DNA of 64,000 nucleotides. It comes from Escallonia rubra (taxonomy: Eukaryota; Streptophyta; Magnoliopsida; Escalloniales; Escalloniaceae). The stretch is taken from positions 310,001 through 374,000 of the forward strand of contig JAVXUO010001037.1 in the NCBI GenBank assembly GCA_033065855.1, read 5' to 3'. The notes under the pieces were generated by a model. The model did not search any database. It had not been told where the DNA came from and saw nothing but the letters and a program-made list of their open reading frames with translations. Of this stretch, positions 43,261 through 55,800 are shown one piece after another. Every line of letters begins with the position of its first letter. The first letter of the stretch is position 1. Position numbers and translations under genes: made by a program.

Positions 43261-44335
43261 TCCCTACGCGGAATAGATATTTCGTTAAGGAATGAGAAAA
43301 AGGACCATACTACAAATTCCTAAAGCCAATATAAAACATGGAGATGGGGAAGTTGATGAACGGATGGGAGGTTTTCAATGACTATGAGTGGGTAGAGGAT
43401 GAAAAACTGCCAAGCCTGACAGAACTAAGCAAGGATAATGCCTCTGATTGGATGGATTTTGTGGATTTAGATGACCAGACTCTCGACCCGACAAGCTTGA
43501 TCAATTTAGCGCAGGGCATTCGAGACCATTCCTAAAACGGATAACCTAGATGTTTATGTTTCCCTTAACAGTCTGAGTTTGCGTACCTACTATGTCTTCC
43601 ATGACTTTTTAAATGATAATGTGATGATCGATTTTGATTACTCTTTGGCTGCTGATTTAAGTTATGACGAATTAATCCACACGATTAATGATGAATCATA
43701 ACTAATGGACGAAAAAGAGAAAAAATACTTGAAAGAATTGATTAAAAAAATAGAAAACTGAGAATCAAATTGAGTTAAGCCACTTGCAGAAGAAATAATC
43801 AAAGTCAACATAGGCATGCCCGAAAATGCAGAAGAAATAAAAGTAGGGCTAGTCTATACGAGGGAGAAATAGATAGAATCACTCCACCCCTAAAAGAATT
43901 CATAGACGTATCTACTTGGTCATATAGTGACATGCACGGTATTGACCCGTTGATCGTTGAACATCACCTACCTACTCTCCTAGAGGTTAAAGCTGTTAAA
44001 TAGAAACTCTGCAAGTTGAAACCCGAGTAGTCTCTCAAACTCAAGGAGGAAGCTATGAAACTCTTCCGCACAGGTTTTATTAGGGTTATTCAGTACCCTA
44101 CTTGGTTGGCTAACATAGTACCTGTCCCTAAGTCGATGGTCAAGTTCGGATGTGCGTTGACTACCGAGACCTTAACCGAGCTTCTCCAAATGATGATATT
44201 TCCCTTCCCATCATTGACATGATCATAGACAACACCGCAGCGCATGAGTTGGTTTCCTTAGTGGATTGCTTCGCATGATATAATCAGATAAAAATGGCTC
44301 CCAAGGATCAGGAGAAAACAGCCTGCACCAGCCCC
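43261..44335 (+). pseudogene. Ogre-type reverse transcriptase, N-terminal part (broken)
   Basis: A linker frame (43338-43535) and a stretch with 'SLRTYYVFHDFLND' lead to 'STWSYSDMHGIDPLIVEHHL' at about 43915-43975. The RT start follows: 'YPTWLANIVPVPK' (about 44095-44135), then a shifted 'NQIKMAPKDQEKTACTSPF' up to 44335. The RT palm with its YxDD site, and everything after it, is missing: the sequence goes directly into the MuDR-type remains. So at least the second half of RT was lost. Confidence 0.75.
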
Positions 44336-44339
44336 TTCT

Positions 44340-46200
44340 GCTTGTCCAAGACAAAAGGTCTACTCGATCTGGTTTGACTCTTGTATCCCCAAATTATCAA
44401 CCAATATATCCAAGAATCAATTCCACGACTGAAACTCTGACTCAACAACAGCCCATGTTATCAGATGCGTGGAATTAATGGTTGGCATCAATTACTACAA
44501 TAGTCAAGACTTGACCTTGATTTGCCTCTCCTAAATGTGTGTTATCCATCACAATGACCTTCCTACAGTACTTCGGCCCTGCTTTCACTTGGCCAAAACA
44601 TATATAAATCCTCACCAGCCTATAATTCCCTTTAATGGTACTCTGATAATCCAGTTTCATAAGTGGCCCCAGGATTAACTCTTTTTACTTCTACCAAATA
44701 ATCGAAAAGCTCATTATTTTATTCCTTTACGGTCTCAATGATCATCTTCCTAGTTCTTCATCCGCTAGTTCTTTTCACTTTCAATTTCAGCTCCCTGCAC
44801 AATGTCTTCACAAGCATAGCTGGGTTGACCATAAACCTATCAATATACTTCTTTGCAAGCCATCTAGTACTTGCTACCTTGTTTATGTGATGTTTAATGG
44901 ATGAGTGTTTTGGTGTTACTTCTTTAATATGAAGTAACAATATTCTCCATTACATATGTATATATTATCCACCCACATCCTTTTGACTAACACAAGCCCG
45001 CACTTTAGTTCTTCAAAATCCCTATTGTTTGACAAAATCATTCTTAGCACAAAATGTGGCTTTTCCGTGCCAGCTTTAGGGTTAAACTCAGGATATATTG
45101 GCATTCTTCAAATTTTCAGAATTTGAGTCAAACTACTCATAAAGTTCTTCTGCATTTACCCCAAGCATTTTTATCTTTTCCTTTGTCCTTATGTTTGTCT
45201 ACCTCAGACTCTCTAGAGCTTAGATTTCTCTTCCTCTTTTTCTGTTTCTCAGACCCACTACATTTATATCCTTCTCAACACTGAATGACCTTAAGTTATC
45301 ATCAATTTTTTATTCATAAACACTATCATAGTTTTCTTTAATAATTGACCTATCAATTTGGTACCACTTTCGTCCCCTCTCTCGCTGCTACTTTCTGTTT
45401 CACCTGCAGTACCATCTTCAGCGTCAGTAGAACTATCATCTTCGTGCTCACCTACAATAATACCTCATTATCATGAACACTATACTCTCCATTCACATGT
45501 GCATTCATATCTCTAATTTCATTCTCTAAGACATTAGCATTTTCATTCTAACATGCGTTAGCAATTGTAGCATCTTCATTCTGACAAACATTATCAGCTT
45601 CAGCATTGTTACTCTCATGTTGAATATTATTCCCAACTTCGGTAAAATACTCATTGTTTTTAACTTGAAAAAGTTCTAATGCCACTCTAGCGAACTCTAG
45701 CGAACTCTGGATATGTATTTTATGTTTCAGTAATAGTTGACTTTGAGCAACCTTAGACCACTTTCAAGTTGAACCACCTAACCATTTTCATCTAATTCCT
45801 GAATAACACACCCAAGTTTGACCTTAGGCCAATCATCAAGTCACCCAGCATCAAACATTTCTTTGCTAACCATTTCACCCATATTAAAAACTAACCAGAT
45901 ATAGGTCAAATATCATCTTTTCACCTGACATTCTAAAAAAGCTATTGTCACCCTCTAAGTGGACTTGTCCTTCTTCTAACCTCTTCTTTGGGAGTAAATC
46001 AAACATAGCCATGTATCCATCTTGTCCTAACCCTTCACGAATTAGTCTAAACTCCCTCATGTTAGATATATTGATATTACAAAAATCAAGAAATTTGATT
46101 ATATATGGGTCATATACTCTATGTGGTATAGTTTGAATCCCCCCCCCCCACCCAAGTGGATTCTCATATTAAACAGGTTACCATTTTGTTTCCACCATCA
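44340..46200 (-). pseudogene. MuDR-type Mutator transposase, N-terminal part only
   Basis: Read on the minus strand from about 46170, a PB1-like N-terminal segment appears ('IIKFLDFCNINISNMREFRL', then 'DLLPKKRLEEG'), then an acidic region full of Asn/Glu with stops. The MuDR domain follows: 'PEFNPKAGTEKPHFVLRMIL' (about 45090), 'VASTRWLAKKYIDRFMVNPA', 'VRIYICFGQVKAGPKYC' and the catalytic-domain start 'VIVMDNTHLGEANQGQ' ending 'VVIDANH' at 44475. The rest of the DDE domain and a SWIM finger are absent. No TIR or TSD was found at the junctions with Tat sequences. Confidence 0.8.
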
Positions 46201-46204
46201 ACAA

Positions 46205-46920
46205 CCACATCGGCAAGGCATCTCCAACCATATTTCCAGTCTCATACTATTATGGTTTTAATAGATCAACCCCTTAGAAAGGTTTTACATAGCCTCGAGG
46301 TGTCAGGAAGATTGGTAAACTGGTCGGTGGAATTGGAAGAATTTGATATCCATTATAAGCTGCGCACTACGATCAAGGCTCAAGCCTTGGCAGACTTCAT
46401 TGTTGAATGTACGCTACCTAAAAAACCCCCGCAACTGGTGATTTCAGAAGCCCAAGATCCTTGGATCCTTTATGTGGACGGCTCCTTGGCCATTGGTAGC
46501 ATTGGCACGGGAATAATCCTCGTCAGCCCAGAGAGCTTCATTATTGAGTGTGCACTCTGATTTGGGTTTCATACCTCAAACAATGAAGCAGAAGATGAGG
46601 CTCTTCTTGCTGGGATAAGGTTGGCACACGCCTTGAAGGTGGACTCGTTGTTAGTGTATAGAACTTTATAATTGGTGGTCAACCACGTCTTAGGAGAATA
46701 CGAAGACAGAGACGAAAGGATGGTTCAGTACCTCCAGCTAGTTAAGACGTTGGCATCAAGGTTCAAGAATTCACTATTTGCCAAATTCCCCGAGATCAAA
46801 ACACACAGGCAGACGCACTATCAAGGCTCACGTCCACAGAAATTTCAGAGGTCCCACGCACTATTTACATTGAACTCCTCAAGAAGTGAAATATTAGCCA
46901 CAAGGCTGATATTGAAGTGG
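46205..46920 (+). pseudogene. RNase H region of a second Tat-lineage element
   Basis: The frame 46156-46560 has 'LQPYFQSHTIMVLIDQPLRK' and 'ADFIVECTLPKK', then 'WILYVDGSLAIGSIGTGIIL'. The latter is the start of the second RNase H with its first Asp, as in Tat-lineage elements that carry an extra plant-type RNase H. It continues after a stop near 46560 ('HTSNNEAEDEALLAGIRL') with further frame changes. The style ('VELEEFDIHYKLRTTIKAQA') differs from Ogre with G-patch, so this is probably a different element from the one at 42.4-44.3 kb. Confidence 0.8.
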
Positions 46921-48158
46921 TAGATCAAGAACCGTGTTGGATGAACCCAATCATTAAGTATCTCTCTACAGGAAAGGTACCCAGGGGAAGACATGAGGCG
47001 CGAAATCTCTGTGTCAAAGCTGCTCGGTATGCTTTAGTAGAAGGGCCATGTACAAGAAGTCTTTTAGCCTTCCTTATCTCAGATGTTTGCACCCGTCAGA
47101 CTCCCTATACGTGCTGCAAGAGGTACACGAAGGGATATGCGGACAACACCTTGGAGGAAGAAGTTTGGCTCAGAATTCTAAGGCAAGGGGATTACTGGCT
47201 GGCGATGCAGAAAGATGGGATCAGATTCACACAAAGGTGCGACAAGTGTCAGAAGTTCACCCCAGTTTCACACACCCCAGTTGCCCCTCTCAGCTCGGTG
47301 GTTTCCCCAATTTCTTTTGCTATGTGGGGAATGGATATACTGGGACCGTTTCCATTGGCATCCGGCCAACGACGATTCGTGATAATGGCAATTGATTACT
47401 TTATAAAGTGGACCGAGGCGGAAACACTAGCGATGATTACATCGGCCAAATATGAAGATTTCTTTTGGAAGAATGTCGTCTGCCGCTTTGGGGTACTGAA
47501 GGCTCTCGTTGTTGACAACGGGAGGCAGTTTGACAATAATAACTTTCGGGCTTTTTGCAAAAATCTCACGATTGTTCTTTGCTAGATTTCTGTCGCCCAT
47601 CCACAGACAGTCCAATGGCTAGACGGAGAACATGAATCAAAGCATTTTGCAAGGCCTCAAGAAGAAATTAGACGATGCTAAGGGGCCATGGGCGGACGAA
47701 CTCCCGAAAGTGTTGTGGGCGTATCGCACGACTCCGCATTCAGTCACGGGGGAGACGCCTTCCTCATTTGCTTTGGGATGGAGGCAATGTTACCAGTTGA
47801 AGTAGGGCTCCCAATAGTACGAGCTCTGCACATCAATGCAGAAGACAACGAAGGTGGCCTCTGCGGGAATCTTGACCTTGTAGAAGAAATTCGGGCCCAG
47901 GCTCATGAACGCTCTCTAGTCATAAAACAACGGGTCACGCGCTACTACAATCGGAGAGTTCGCTCCAAGCTTTTTCAAGTCGGGGACTTAGTCCTTCGCA
48001 AGCTGGAAGTATCTGACCCTAGAACAGCTATAGGAGAGCTGTCCCCAAATTGGGAAGGGCCTTATCGTGTCTTAAGGGTACTTAAGCCCGTCAATTATGC
48101 GTTAGAGACATTTTCTAAAGAGCCAATCACTCGTACATGGAATGTTAAGAACTTGTGA
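46917..48158 (+). pseudogene. Integrase of the second Tat-lineage element
   Basis: The frame 46917-47585 has a zinc-binding end 'CDKCQKF', the first catalytic Asp in 'WGMDILGPFPLASGQRRF' and the second in 'ALVVDNGRQFDNNNF'. It then stops; the third acidic region is disrupted by a frameshift around 47590-47690. The frame 47688-48158 carries the C-terminal part: 'TRYYNRRVRSKLFQVGDLVL' and 'LSPNWEGPYRVLRVLKPVNY'. It is inactive, but only a few lesions separate it from an open frame. Confidence 0.85.
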
Positions 48159-48859
48159 AGATACTATCAGTAGCATCTTGCCCAGAGGCAAGACACTTAT
48201 TTTTGGGGGGAAAGGGGGCTTAGACCTTGCCAAACTCCAGTGAAGTTTAGGAAATTATATTTTTTCAAGAATAGTCTTTAGATGGTTAGACGAATAAATG
48301 GATCATCACCGATCCAGTATGTACTTTATTTTTCCCCGAGAAATAAAGTTGCTTTCCTGAGCATGATTGTAATGTTTTTGCACGAATAGGGGAGCATTTT
48401 GCCCCAGCAGAATGCTGCCTGAGCACTCTGCCCAAGTAGAGTCGCGAACTTCATATCCCTTGAGCTAGGACAGAGCGCAAGGTAGAGCAAGGCATTTGCC
48501 CAAGCAGAATGATGTCCGAGCACTCTGCCCGAGCAGAGTCCTAAACTTCATCTCCTTTGTGCACGGATAAAACACAAGGAAAATAAGTCCTCTACCCGAG
48601 TAGGAGGCCGACGGTTTAGCTATAGATCTAACCTGTGAGGCAGCAAGGTTTTGATGGAAACATCGTCACTCCACCTAACTTTTCTAATTCGAAACTTGGT
48701 CAAGCGAAGTGATGAGTAAGAGTTCGTGTCAAAGTAAAAAGAGACAATGCTATGTGTACGGTGAAAGCCGATAAACACGTAATAACATGAGCAAACAATG
48801 AATGCCATGAATAAAACGCCCTAAAAAGGGTGATAGATAAAGATAAAGTGCTTACAAGC
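48159..48859 (+). other. Tat element region between integrase and the antisense ORF
   Basis: A purine tract TTTTTGGGGGGAAAGGGGG lies at about 48202-48220, a possible polypurine tract. From about 48395 to 48560 there are two units of the GAGCACTCTGCCCGAGCAGA repeat that is amplified at 51.1-51.86 kb. No plus-strand gene is seen. The short minus-strand frames here (48523-48326, 48808-48620) have no recognised product. Confidence 0.6.
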
Positions 48860-50920
48860 CCTTGAGAGGGCATAAGGAGTACTTAGTCAAAACAACACAA
48901 ATAAGCCTAAGAACATGGGAACAACGTCTAGGACTCGGGGGCACCACTCGAGTGACCATCCTTTGCGGCTGGGAAGTAGCCTATCCCGCTTTGGAAGGCA
49001 TGATTGTCTCTTTAAATAGAGATCCAACGGCTGGCATCACGAAGTCATCTAGGGAGATATCAGGAAACCGATGGGCAAACATCTCCTTGGCCTTCAGGAA
49101 GCCCATCTCGTAGATCTTCAAACCGTCATCGGTGCGCTTCTTCAACCGCTCATCTCTAGCATTCCCGTCGAGAAAGTCATGGATGCCTTGATCTCTTGCC
49201 TTCACTATCTTCCTTTTGGCCCTCTCTAATCTCTTTTCAAGGGCCTCAAGTTGGGTCAGGAGGTCTGCCTCCCGCTTGGTCAGCTCCTACGCATGTTGGG
49301 TGGCTTCTTCAGCTTGAGCAATGGCATCCCTCTTATCTTGGCTTTCCAGAGCTGCTACCTCCCTTGCCATCTCAAAGCAAGATAGCATCTGCACCCCACA
49401 GGCGTACATCTAAAGACAAGATTAATGGTTAGCTAAAGGAAGGTCAAAATAAATGGAAACAAGTGTAAACAAGCCCTTTCTGAGTACACAACCTGGGCAA
49501 AGGTACATGCAAAAGACTCTTGAGTCTGGTTTACAAGTATCTCCGCCTCTTTAGGAAGAATACCATGTACGAGATGCTGCTCGGAAACCTGGCTATTCGG
49601 CATCCCCATATCGCCTTGCTTGATAGTCCATCGGGGCCGAAATATGGGATCTTCTTCGATAGACACCCATTCAATAACTTGAGGAGGTGGCTCAAGAAGA
49701 GTAACCTTGGCCCTCTTCGAAGTCGAGGGCACTTCAATGGTGGGCAATTTCTCCTTTCTCTTTCTCTTCGCTTTCTGAAGGGCGCCTAAGAAGCCTGTCT
49801 TCAATGTCTAGCCATTTCTGCACAAGGAGAACAACATAATTAATATTCGAAAAAAGATAAACAAAGACCGAAATCAAAATACACAAAGGCCTACATGATG
49901 CCTACCTAGTGGTGCAATTTCAGTAAAAGATGTGCTAGGGACTGCCAAAAGGGGAGGGTTAACCGGAAGATGAACTGGTATAGGTTTACGGGATATGATC
50001 TTCCCATACTCTTAACTGTTGCTATGTCAGAGGCTCGTGAATGGAAAGACCACCCCGAAGCTTTATATGGCTAAGAATATGCTTTGTTAAGGTATCTGGA
50101 AGAGGCCTATTCTTGTTCTCAAGATCTTTGCAGTAAGCATTCCATGTCTTTTCAAATCCTAACTTCCATTGGTCTTCACGACCAGCAAAGAAGTATCTGG
50201 AATACCAATCCTTATTGGATTTTGGACCACCCTTGAGAAGCCTCTGCCTGCTGTGGATGTAGTACAGGACTGTTGGCGACACCTTTAACAAAGCAAATTT
50301 CGAAGAAGACTCTCATGAAGTCTGTGGGATCTGCTTTGTAGCCAGAAGTCTCAATCTGATAAATGAGACCCACCAGTTTTCTCCAACCATTGGGTATGAG
50401 CTGGCCAGGTGCCATTTTGTAGTGATCAAACATCTTGAGGGCAAAAGGGTGCAAATGAAGTCTATAGCCCGACCTCACTTGCTCCTCGTAGATTCCCGTT
50501 TCCCAGTTGGTTCGATAGTTGGCTGGTTCTTGCAACTCTAGAACTCGAGCTATCCAGCCTTTGGGTAGAGGATACTCCTTGATCAGCGCCTCCAATTCTT
50601 CATTGGTCATTTTATTCTGCTTCTCATCGGTAGTAAACCAAGGTTTAGGATTCTCTTTCTCTTCAGCTTTATCCTTTAAATCACCTAGTGCATTTCTAGG
50701 GGGTAAAGGTTATGATGATTGGGGATTAGAAGGACCTGCTTCACTCTAGGATGTTGGAACTCGCCCAGTGAATGAAGAGAAACTACTCTTAATAACTTCT
50801 TCAGAAGAAGTTACACTATCAGAAGACTCTGACATATTCATTACCCACAAGACTTGAAACTCTGAAGATCGAAATGCTGAATTAAAAGAGAAGTAGAGGG
50901 AGAACTTACTTGATGCAGAG
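48860..50920 (-). pseudogene. Antisense extra ORF with transposase_28-type domain
   Basis: Minus-strand frames can be followed in order. 'MNMSESSDSVTSSEEVIKSS' (from 50840) comes first, then 'LEALIKEYPLPKGWIARVLE' and 'GYRLHLHPFALKMFDHYKMA' (50610-50212). 'NKDWYSRYFFAGREDQWKLG' (50291-50022) follows, then a lysine-rich region (49804-49433) and a coiled-coil-like stretch near 49400-49210. The end is 'RFPDISLDDFVMPAVGSLFK' at about 49080-49000. This matches the extra protein (Pfam-type 'putative gypsy type transposon', transposase_28) known in antisense position between integrase and 3' LTR of plant Tat-lineage elements. Its function is unknown. Only a few stops or shifts break it. Confidence 0.8.
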
Positions 50921-51094
50921 CATAATGCTTTCAACTTTTGAGCGAGGTGAAAAATGAAGTGAGCTTGCCCTTTTTATAGAGGATTCTTCTGTAACCGACT
51001 CTTGAGAAGCGCGACGGTACATTTACCCCCTTACGTGGCACTATCCCAGAGCAGGAAAATTTGAATTTCCTGCCTTTGGCATTCATTACGAAGA

Positions 51095-51860
51095 CACGTG
51101 GGGGAGGAACAAGGCATCTGCCAAAGCAGAATGCCGTCCGAGCACTCTGCCCAAGCAAAGTGCCAAGAATTGTCCTCATTCTATTTAGACAAAGGCATAT
51201 GCCCGAGCAGAATGTTGTTCGAGCACTCTGCCAAAGTAAAGTGCCAAGAATTGTCAACATTCTGTTCGGACAGGCATCTGCCCAAGCATAATGCCGTATG
51301 AGTACTCTTTTCAGACAAAGGCATCTGCCCGAGCAAAATATCGTCCGAGCACTCTAACTGAGCAAAGTGCCAAGAAATGTCCTCATTCTGTTCAGACAAA
51401 GGCATCTACCCGAGTAGAATGTCGTCCGAGCACTCTGCCCAAACAGAGTGCCAAGAAGTGTCGACATTCTGTTCGGACAAAGGCATCTGCCTGAGCAGAA
51501 TGCCATCCGAGCACTCTGCCCGAGCAGAGTGCCAAGAACTGTCCTCATTCTGTTTGGACCAAGGCATTTACCTGAGTAGAATGTCGTTCGAGCACTCTAC
51601 CCAAATAGAGTACCAAGAAGTGTCGACATTCCGTTCGGACAAAGGCATCTGCCCGAGCAGAATACCATCCGAGCACTCTGCCCAAAACATCTACCCGAGC
51701 AGAATGTCGTTCAAGCACTCTGCCCGAGCAGAGTGCCAAGAACTGTCCTCATTTTGTTCGGACAAAGGAGTCTGCCCGAGCAGAATGTCGTCCGAGCAGA
51801 ATGACGTCCGAGCACTCTGCCCAAGCAGAGTGCCAAGGACCGTCTCCTTTATGTTCGGGC
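51095..51860. repeat. ~100-base tandem array upstream of the probable 3' LTR
   Basis: Seven to eight imperfect units of the form GGCATCTGCCCGAGCAGAAT, GTCGTCCGAGCACTCTGCCC, GAGCAGAGTGCCAAGAACTG and TCCTCATTCTGTTCGGACAA. The core (CTGCCCGAGCAGA) is near-palindromic, so a unit contains two hairpins. Frames on both strands, such as 51377-51880, are by-products. Similar units occur at 48395-48560, on the other side of the antisense ORF. Tandem repeats in the 3' untranslated part are known for Tat-lineage elements. Confidence 0.9.
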
Positions 51861-51869
51861 ATATTAAAC

Positions 51870-52390
51870 TATTGTTTTAGCTATTCCGGTGAAAGAGTGT
51901 GCTTTCGCCTGCTCCCTGACCGCTGGCAAAAGCAAGGGCATTATGATATAGCTAAATATACGCTTCTAATCGGTGAGCGACACATGGCAGTTATGACCCA
52001 TGGTCAACCCTGGACAGTAAGATTTAGTACTTGCTATATTGGTATGGATAGAATCCTAAAATGATCCTAACTCAATCATCAAGGATGATGACGTGATCCC
52101 CAAGGATCCTAATACGATTCTGATTGACCTGCCCCAAGGCCCAACCGCCAAGACTCACAAACCTATTGCAAGTCTTCCACCTACGACTATATAAAAGGGT
52201 CTACCCCCTAGGTATGGGACACATACACTGTGTTATATTGCTTTCTCAAAGTTTTTACATTGTTAGTTATGCTTTGACTTAATGTTGGAGAGTTCCTCCG
52301 GCGGAACCCCACCCAGCGGTCACTACGTGTTATGTTTTGCAGGTCAATTCTCTGGTTGTGGTTCCCGATCCAGTTTTTAGCAGCAGCAAT
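51870..52390 (+). mobile_element. Probable 3' LTR of the second Tat-lineage element
   Basis: It follows the tandem array and holds a TATA box TATATAAAA at 52188-52196, then a transcribed-leader-like stretch ending in CCCGATCCAG. No matching 5' LTR is in the window, so ends and TSD cannot be checked; the boundaries are approximate. Confidence 0.45.
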
Positions 52391-53067
52391 GGTCAAAACG
52401 GTTTTTGGACAAAAGCATTACCCCTTTAGGCGTTGCCTTTTGCAAGCTAAAAAATTATTTTGAAATGCTCAAGTTGTTTGTGGCTAGATGCGTGACATTA
52501 GTAACCAGTAAACTTGGCATGTAGAGAATAAATCAACCAAATCCTGAATTATGGTTTGTCAAAATTTAATATGTAACTATATGGACATGTAACCAATACA
52601 TCGAAAGCAATATGACCAATTACTATGAACGCCACTAACTATTTTTCTTTCTACAAAAGAAATATGATTTCTTTCCAACCATGCCTCTTGAAGTTATTTC
52701 TGTTTGGACTATTCAATCAAGCTAACGCTTGTCCAGAAAGTAATTTTTCGTGGAGCATGCCTCCAACGTGTCATTCTTATAACCAACCAATAGAAGCTCA
52801 CCACTTTAGTTGAAACCATTCTGAATAAAAATTTTACTCCTTGTCTTTTATCGGCGGTCTAACTTTCTTGTATGTGTTAAGACTATGTTTCACTAACCTT
52901 TTTGAGTTTTTATTTTGACAAAATTAGTAAAATATCGTTTGTCTATTAAAGAAAAGCCCTCATCTAAGATACACCACAATATTTTTTTTGGATGTACGAC
53001 TCAAGACTAATATTTGTTTTAGCCCATCCAAATCAACCAAAAGAATGATTGTTAGTGTTTTAGTATT
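52391..53067. other. No gene recognised
   Basis: AT-rich spacer between the Tat LTR and the inverted-repeat element. Its longest frame (52625-52813) has no family features. It may be decayed transposon or target sequence. Confidence 0.5.
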
Positions 53068-53302
53068 GGGTTAATTCCAAATTTGTACCCTAAAGTATCA
53101 CCTAAGTACAGCTTGAGAACCCAACATTTCAAAAGTACCAAATGAGTACCTAAAATACAATTTTTGAACCATATCAGTCATGTCGCTAACGAAAGGTGGA
53201 AGTCGTTAAAAAGTCTAAAGGCATGACTGTCTTTATAAACAAAATTGTCCCCATTGCAGTTCTTTGTCCATTCTTCTTTTTCCTCTATCCATTCTCTATC
53301 TC

Positions 53303-53500
53303 CCCCCCCCCCCCCCCAATAACATACACACACCCCGTCTCACACACACACACAAAGAACCCAGATACTCGGTATAACACACACACACACACACATAAAC
53401 TCACCCATAGAACCTACATACACACACCCCGTCACACACCCACAGAACCCACCCCACAAGCACCGCGTCACAAACATCACATAACACATACACCCCAAAT
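53303..53500. repeat. Poly-C and CACACA-rich block
   Basis: A run of about 17 C is followed by ACACAC and CACACCCC words. The frame 53196-53552 across it is a low-complexity translation. Confidence 0.8.
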
Positions 53501-54399
53501 ATATGCAGGGTCTATGAAGAGATTGCTTTTATGTCCACCTGCACATCTTTAGAAAGGATACTATAAATAGGAGAAATGTTGATTATCAATAAGTGCCGAC
53601 ATTACACCACAACAATGAATCATCTTTATGTAACATCATTAATCAACGACATGGCAGACTCAGGAGAAATTTAACCACAAGCCCTCAACAACGTTCTCAA
53701 CCAAGAGAAATATCGACTATCAATAATTACTGACATCTCACAACCACCGCACAACAATCCCTACGCAATATCATCACCAACGTCAGGTATGCTAATCGAA
53801 TCGAATCATAGCATACTAGGACACAAATTATTCTTACCAAACTTCATCAACGAGGCGGACTAAGAAAAATCATTCTACTTTAAGTCCTCAACAACATAAT
53901 TCAAATAAACATATACCGGTTACAATGACCACTGGTGTCCAATCATAACAACAGGGGTTTAACATAAACGTCGTCAACGTGACATGCTATTCAAAACAAT
54001 GAATTAGCATAATAGAACCGCAATGTCCTTACCTCGTTGGCTTATAACCGAAGCAACTCGCAACCTTTGATTATAACAAGCGGCATCACCTAGTCAAATA
54101 ATACCATACTCGTTATACATCTTTCAAACATATACGCTCTCTTTATTCTACCCCTTCCCATTTAACCGTTTATAGCGTCTTACGACAGCTAGATAATCCG
54201 ATCCCAATGACTAGATCCTTAACCTAGTCTTATCGACGCATTAGCAATTACGAACCCCCCCCCCCTCATTTTAAACGTATTAACATCATTCCTCTCTTCC
54301 CACCACTCCGGACGCTTAATAACGCGCGTTCCTAAAATTTAGCACCAACGTGGCAAATTATCAAAATATCCCCTGATGGCCGCTACACCATCAACACCC

Positions 54400-54690
54400 C
54401 AAAACTGCTTCCAAACCACTTTTTAGATGTATTACATCCATTTCCAGACCAAAAAGTCCCTCAGAAAATTTGATAAGGACAATTACCAAAAGACCCCCTC
54501 TGGGTGGCAAATTACCAAAATACCCCTGGTGGTCATTACCACCCCAATACCCCAAATTCGCTTCAAAACAACTTTTCCAATGTCTTACACCCCTTTGTGG
54601 ACCAAAAAGTCCTCTGAAAATTTTCATAGGAAAAATTACCAAAATACCTCATTTGGGTGGCAAATTACCAAAATGCCCCCGAAGATTCCC
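54400..54690. repeat. Two diverged ~160-base direct repeats
   Basis: CCARACCAAAAAGTCCYTCWGAAAATTT and GGGTGGCAAATTACCAAAAT occur twice, around 54440-54525 and 54600-54680, with a poorer third copy near 54350. Similar text, inverted, is in element A near 4600-4740. Confidence 0.7.
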
Positions 54691-55164
54691 GGCAACATAA
54701 AAATCTCAAAAATACTTTAACGCTATTGTAAGCATCCTGGAGTCATTTTTGAGCTAAAAAGTATTTTAGAAAATTTTTGCCTGAAAATTCTGAACCGATT
54801 TCCGGACCGAGCGCTTAAACGTTGTCGACCAAAAATAACTATCAACTTCAGAATGACCCGAATTTTTGGAAAATGGGACATCTCAGCTTCCTAGGGTCCT
54901 CATAAATTTTTTGCACAAAACTACATTAGTTTGATATTTAAAATTTTCACCATAAAGTTTCAAAATTATCACATCCGTTAACCCATTTCCCGACCTCGAA
55001 AAAATCTAAAATGTTTCCACATAACAGGTCTCCTAAAAATAACTGGGGTCACTTTATTGTGTTTTGGCTCAATCGGATCCTAACTATTTTTAAAAAAATT
55101 GAATTCTAACTGCTCATTTAATTTTTCACTTTTAGCGACACTTATGGTTACTATTTAGATTAAC

Positions 55165-55800
55165 ACACCAAGTAATGCACCTAAAACACACACACACACT
55201 GCATCTTCTACCTTTCTTCCTCCTCTGCCGAATGCATAACACACACTCATTCCACACATTCACCCACCGCCCCTCACAACCCCACCCTAACTCACCTTAA
55301 TCCAAACTTTAACACCTTCTAATACACACTTACACACCTTAAACCACCCAAAATTCACATACCAATCCACCCGTAACATACCCACACATAAACACTTAGA
55401 ACACACATTAAACACACACTGAACACTCACCCAACACTGAAACTCACTCATTCCCCTCCATTTTTCCTCCTAAGCCCTCATATACACCGTATATGTATCA
55501 TGAATTCACCATGATTCCCACCCCCCTGAACACACACACACACACACACACTGCATAAACTTCAATCGTGACACCCAAAATTTTTTTTCACAATCAATAG
55601 TTTAAGATGAAGGGATTACCCTGTTAGGGTTTAGGGTTTTTCCTTCTTCCTCTCTTCTTTTTCCTTCTTCCTCTTTTCTTCTCTTTTTCTCTTCTTCTTT
55701 CCCTCCTCGCTCTGTTTTTCTTCTCAGCCACTATTCCTCTTCTTTCTTAATTTATGCCCCCCCCCCCCCAAACACACACATACACCCATTGAATTCCCTT
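55165..55800. repeat. CACA-rich, CTTCTT-rich and poly-C block
   Basis: ACACACAC words (55165-55560), a TTCTTCCTCTTTTC tract (55630-55700) and a run of C near 55759. No gene. Confidence 0.7.

Noticed and set aside
51095-51860. Evenly spaced repeats resembling a CRISPR array
   Set aside because: The whole ~100-base unit is repeated, there are no unique spacers, and the context is a plant retrotransposon.
53196-53552. 118-aa frame with a hydrophobic stretch (FFFFLYPFSI) that could be a signal peptide
   Set aside because: The stretch lies across the inverted end and a poly-C run, and the rest is CACACA-derived.
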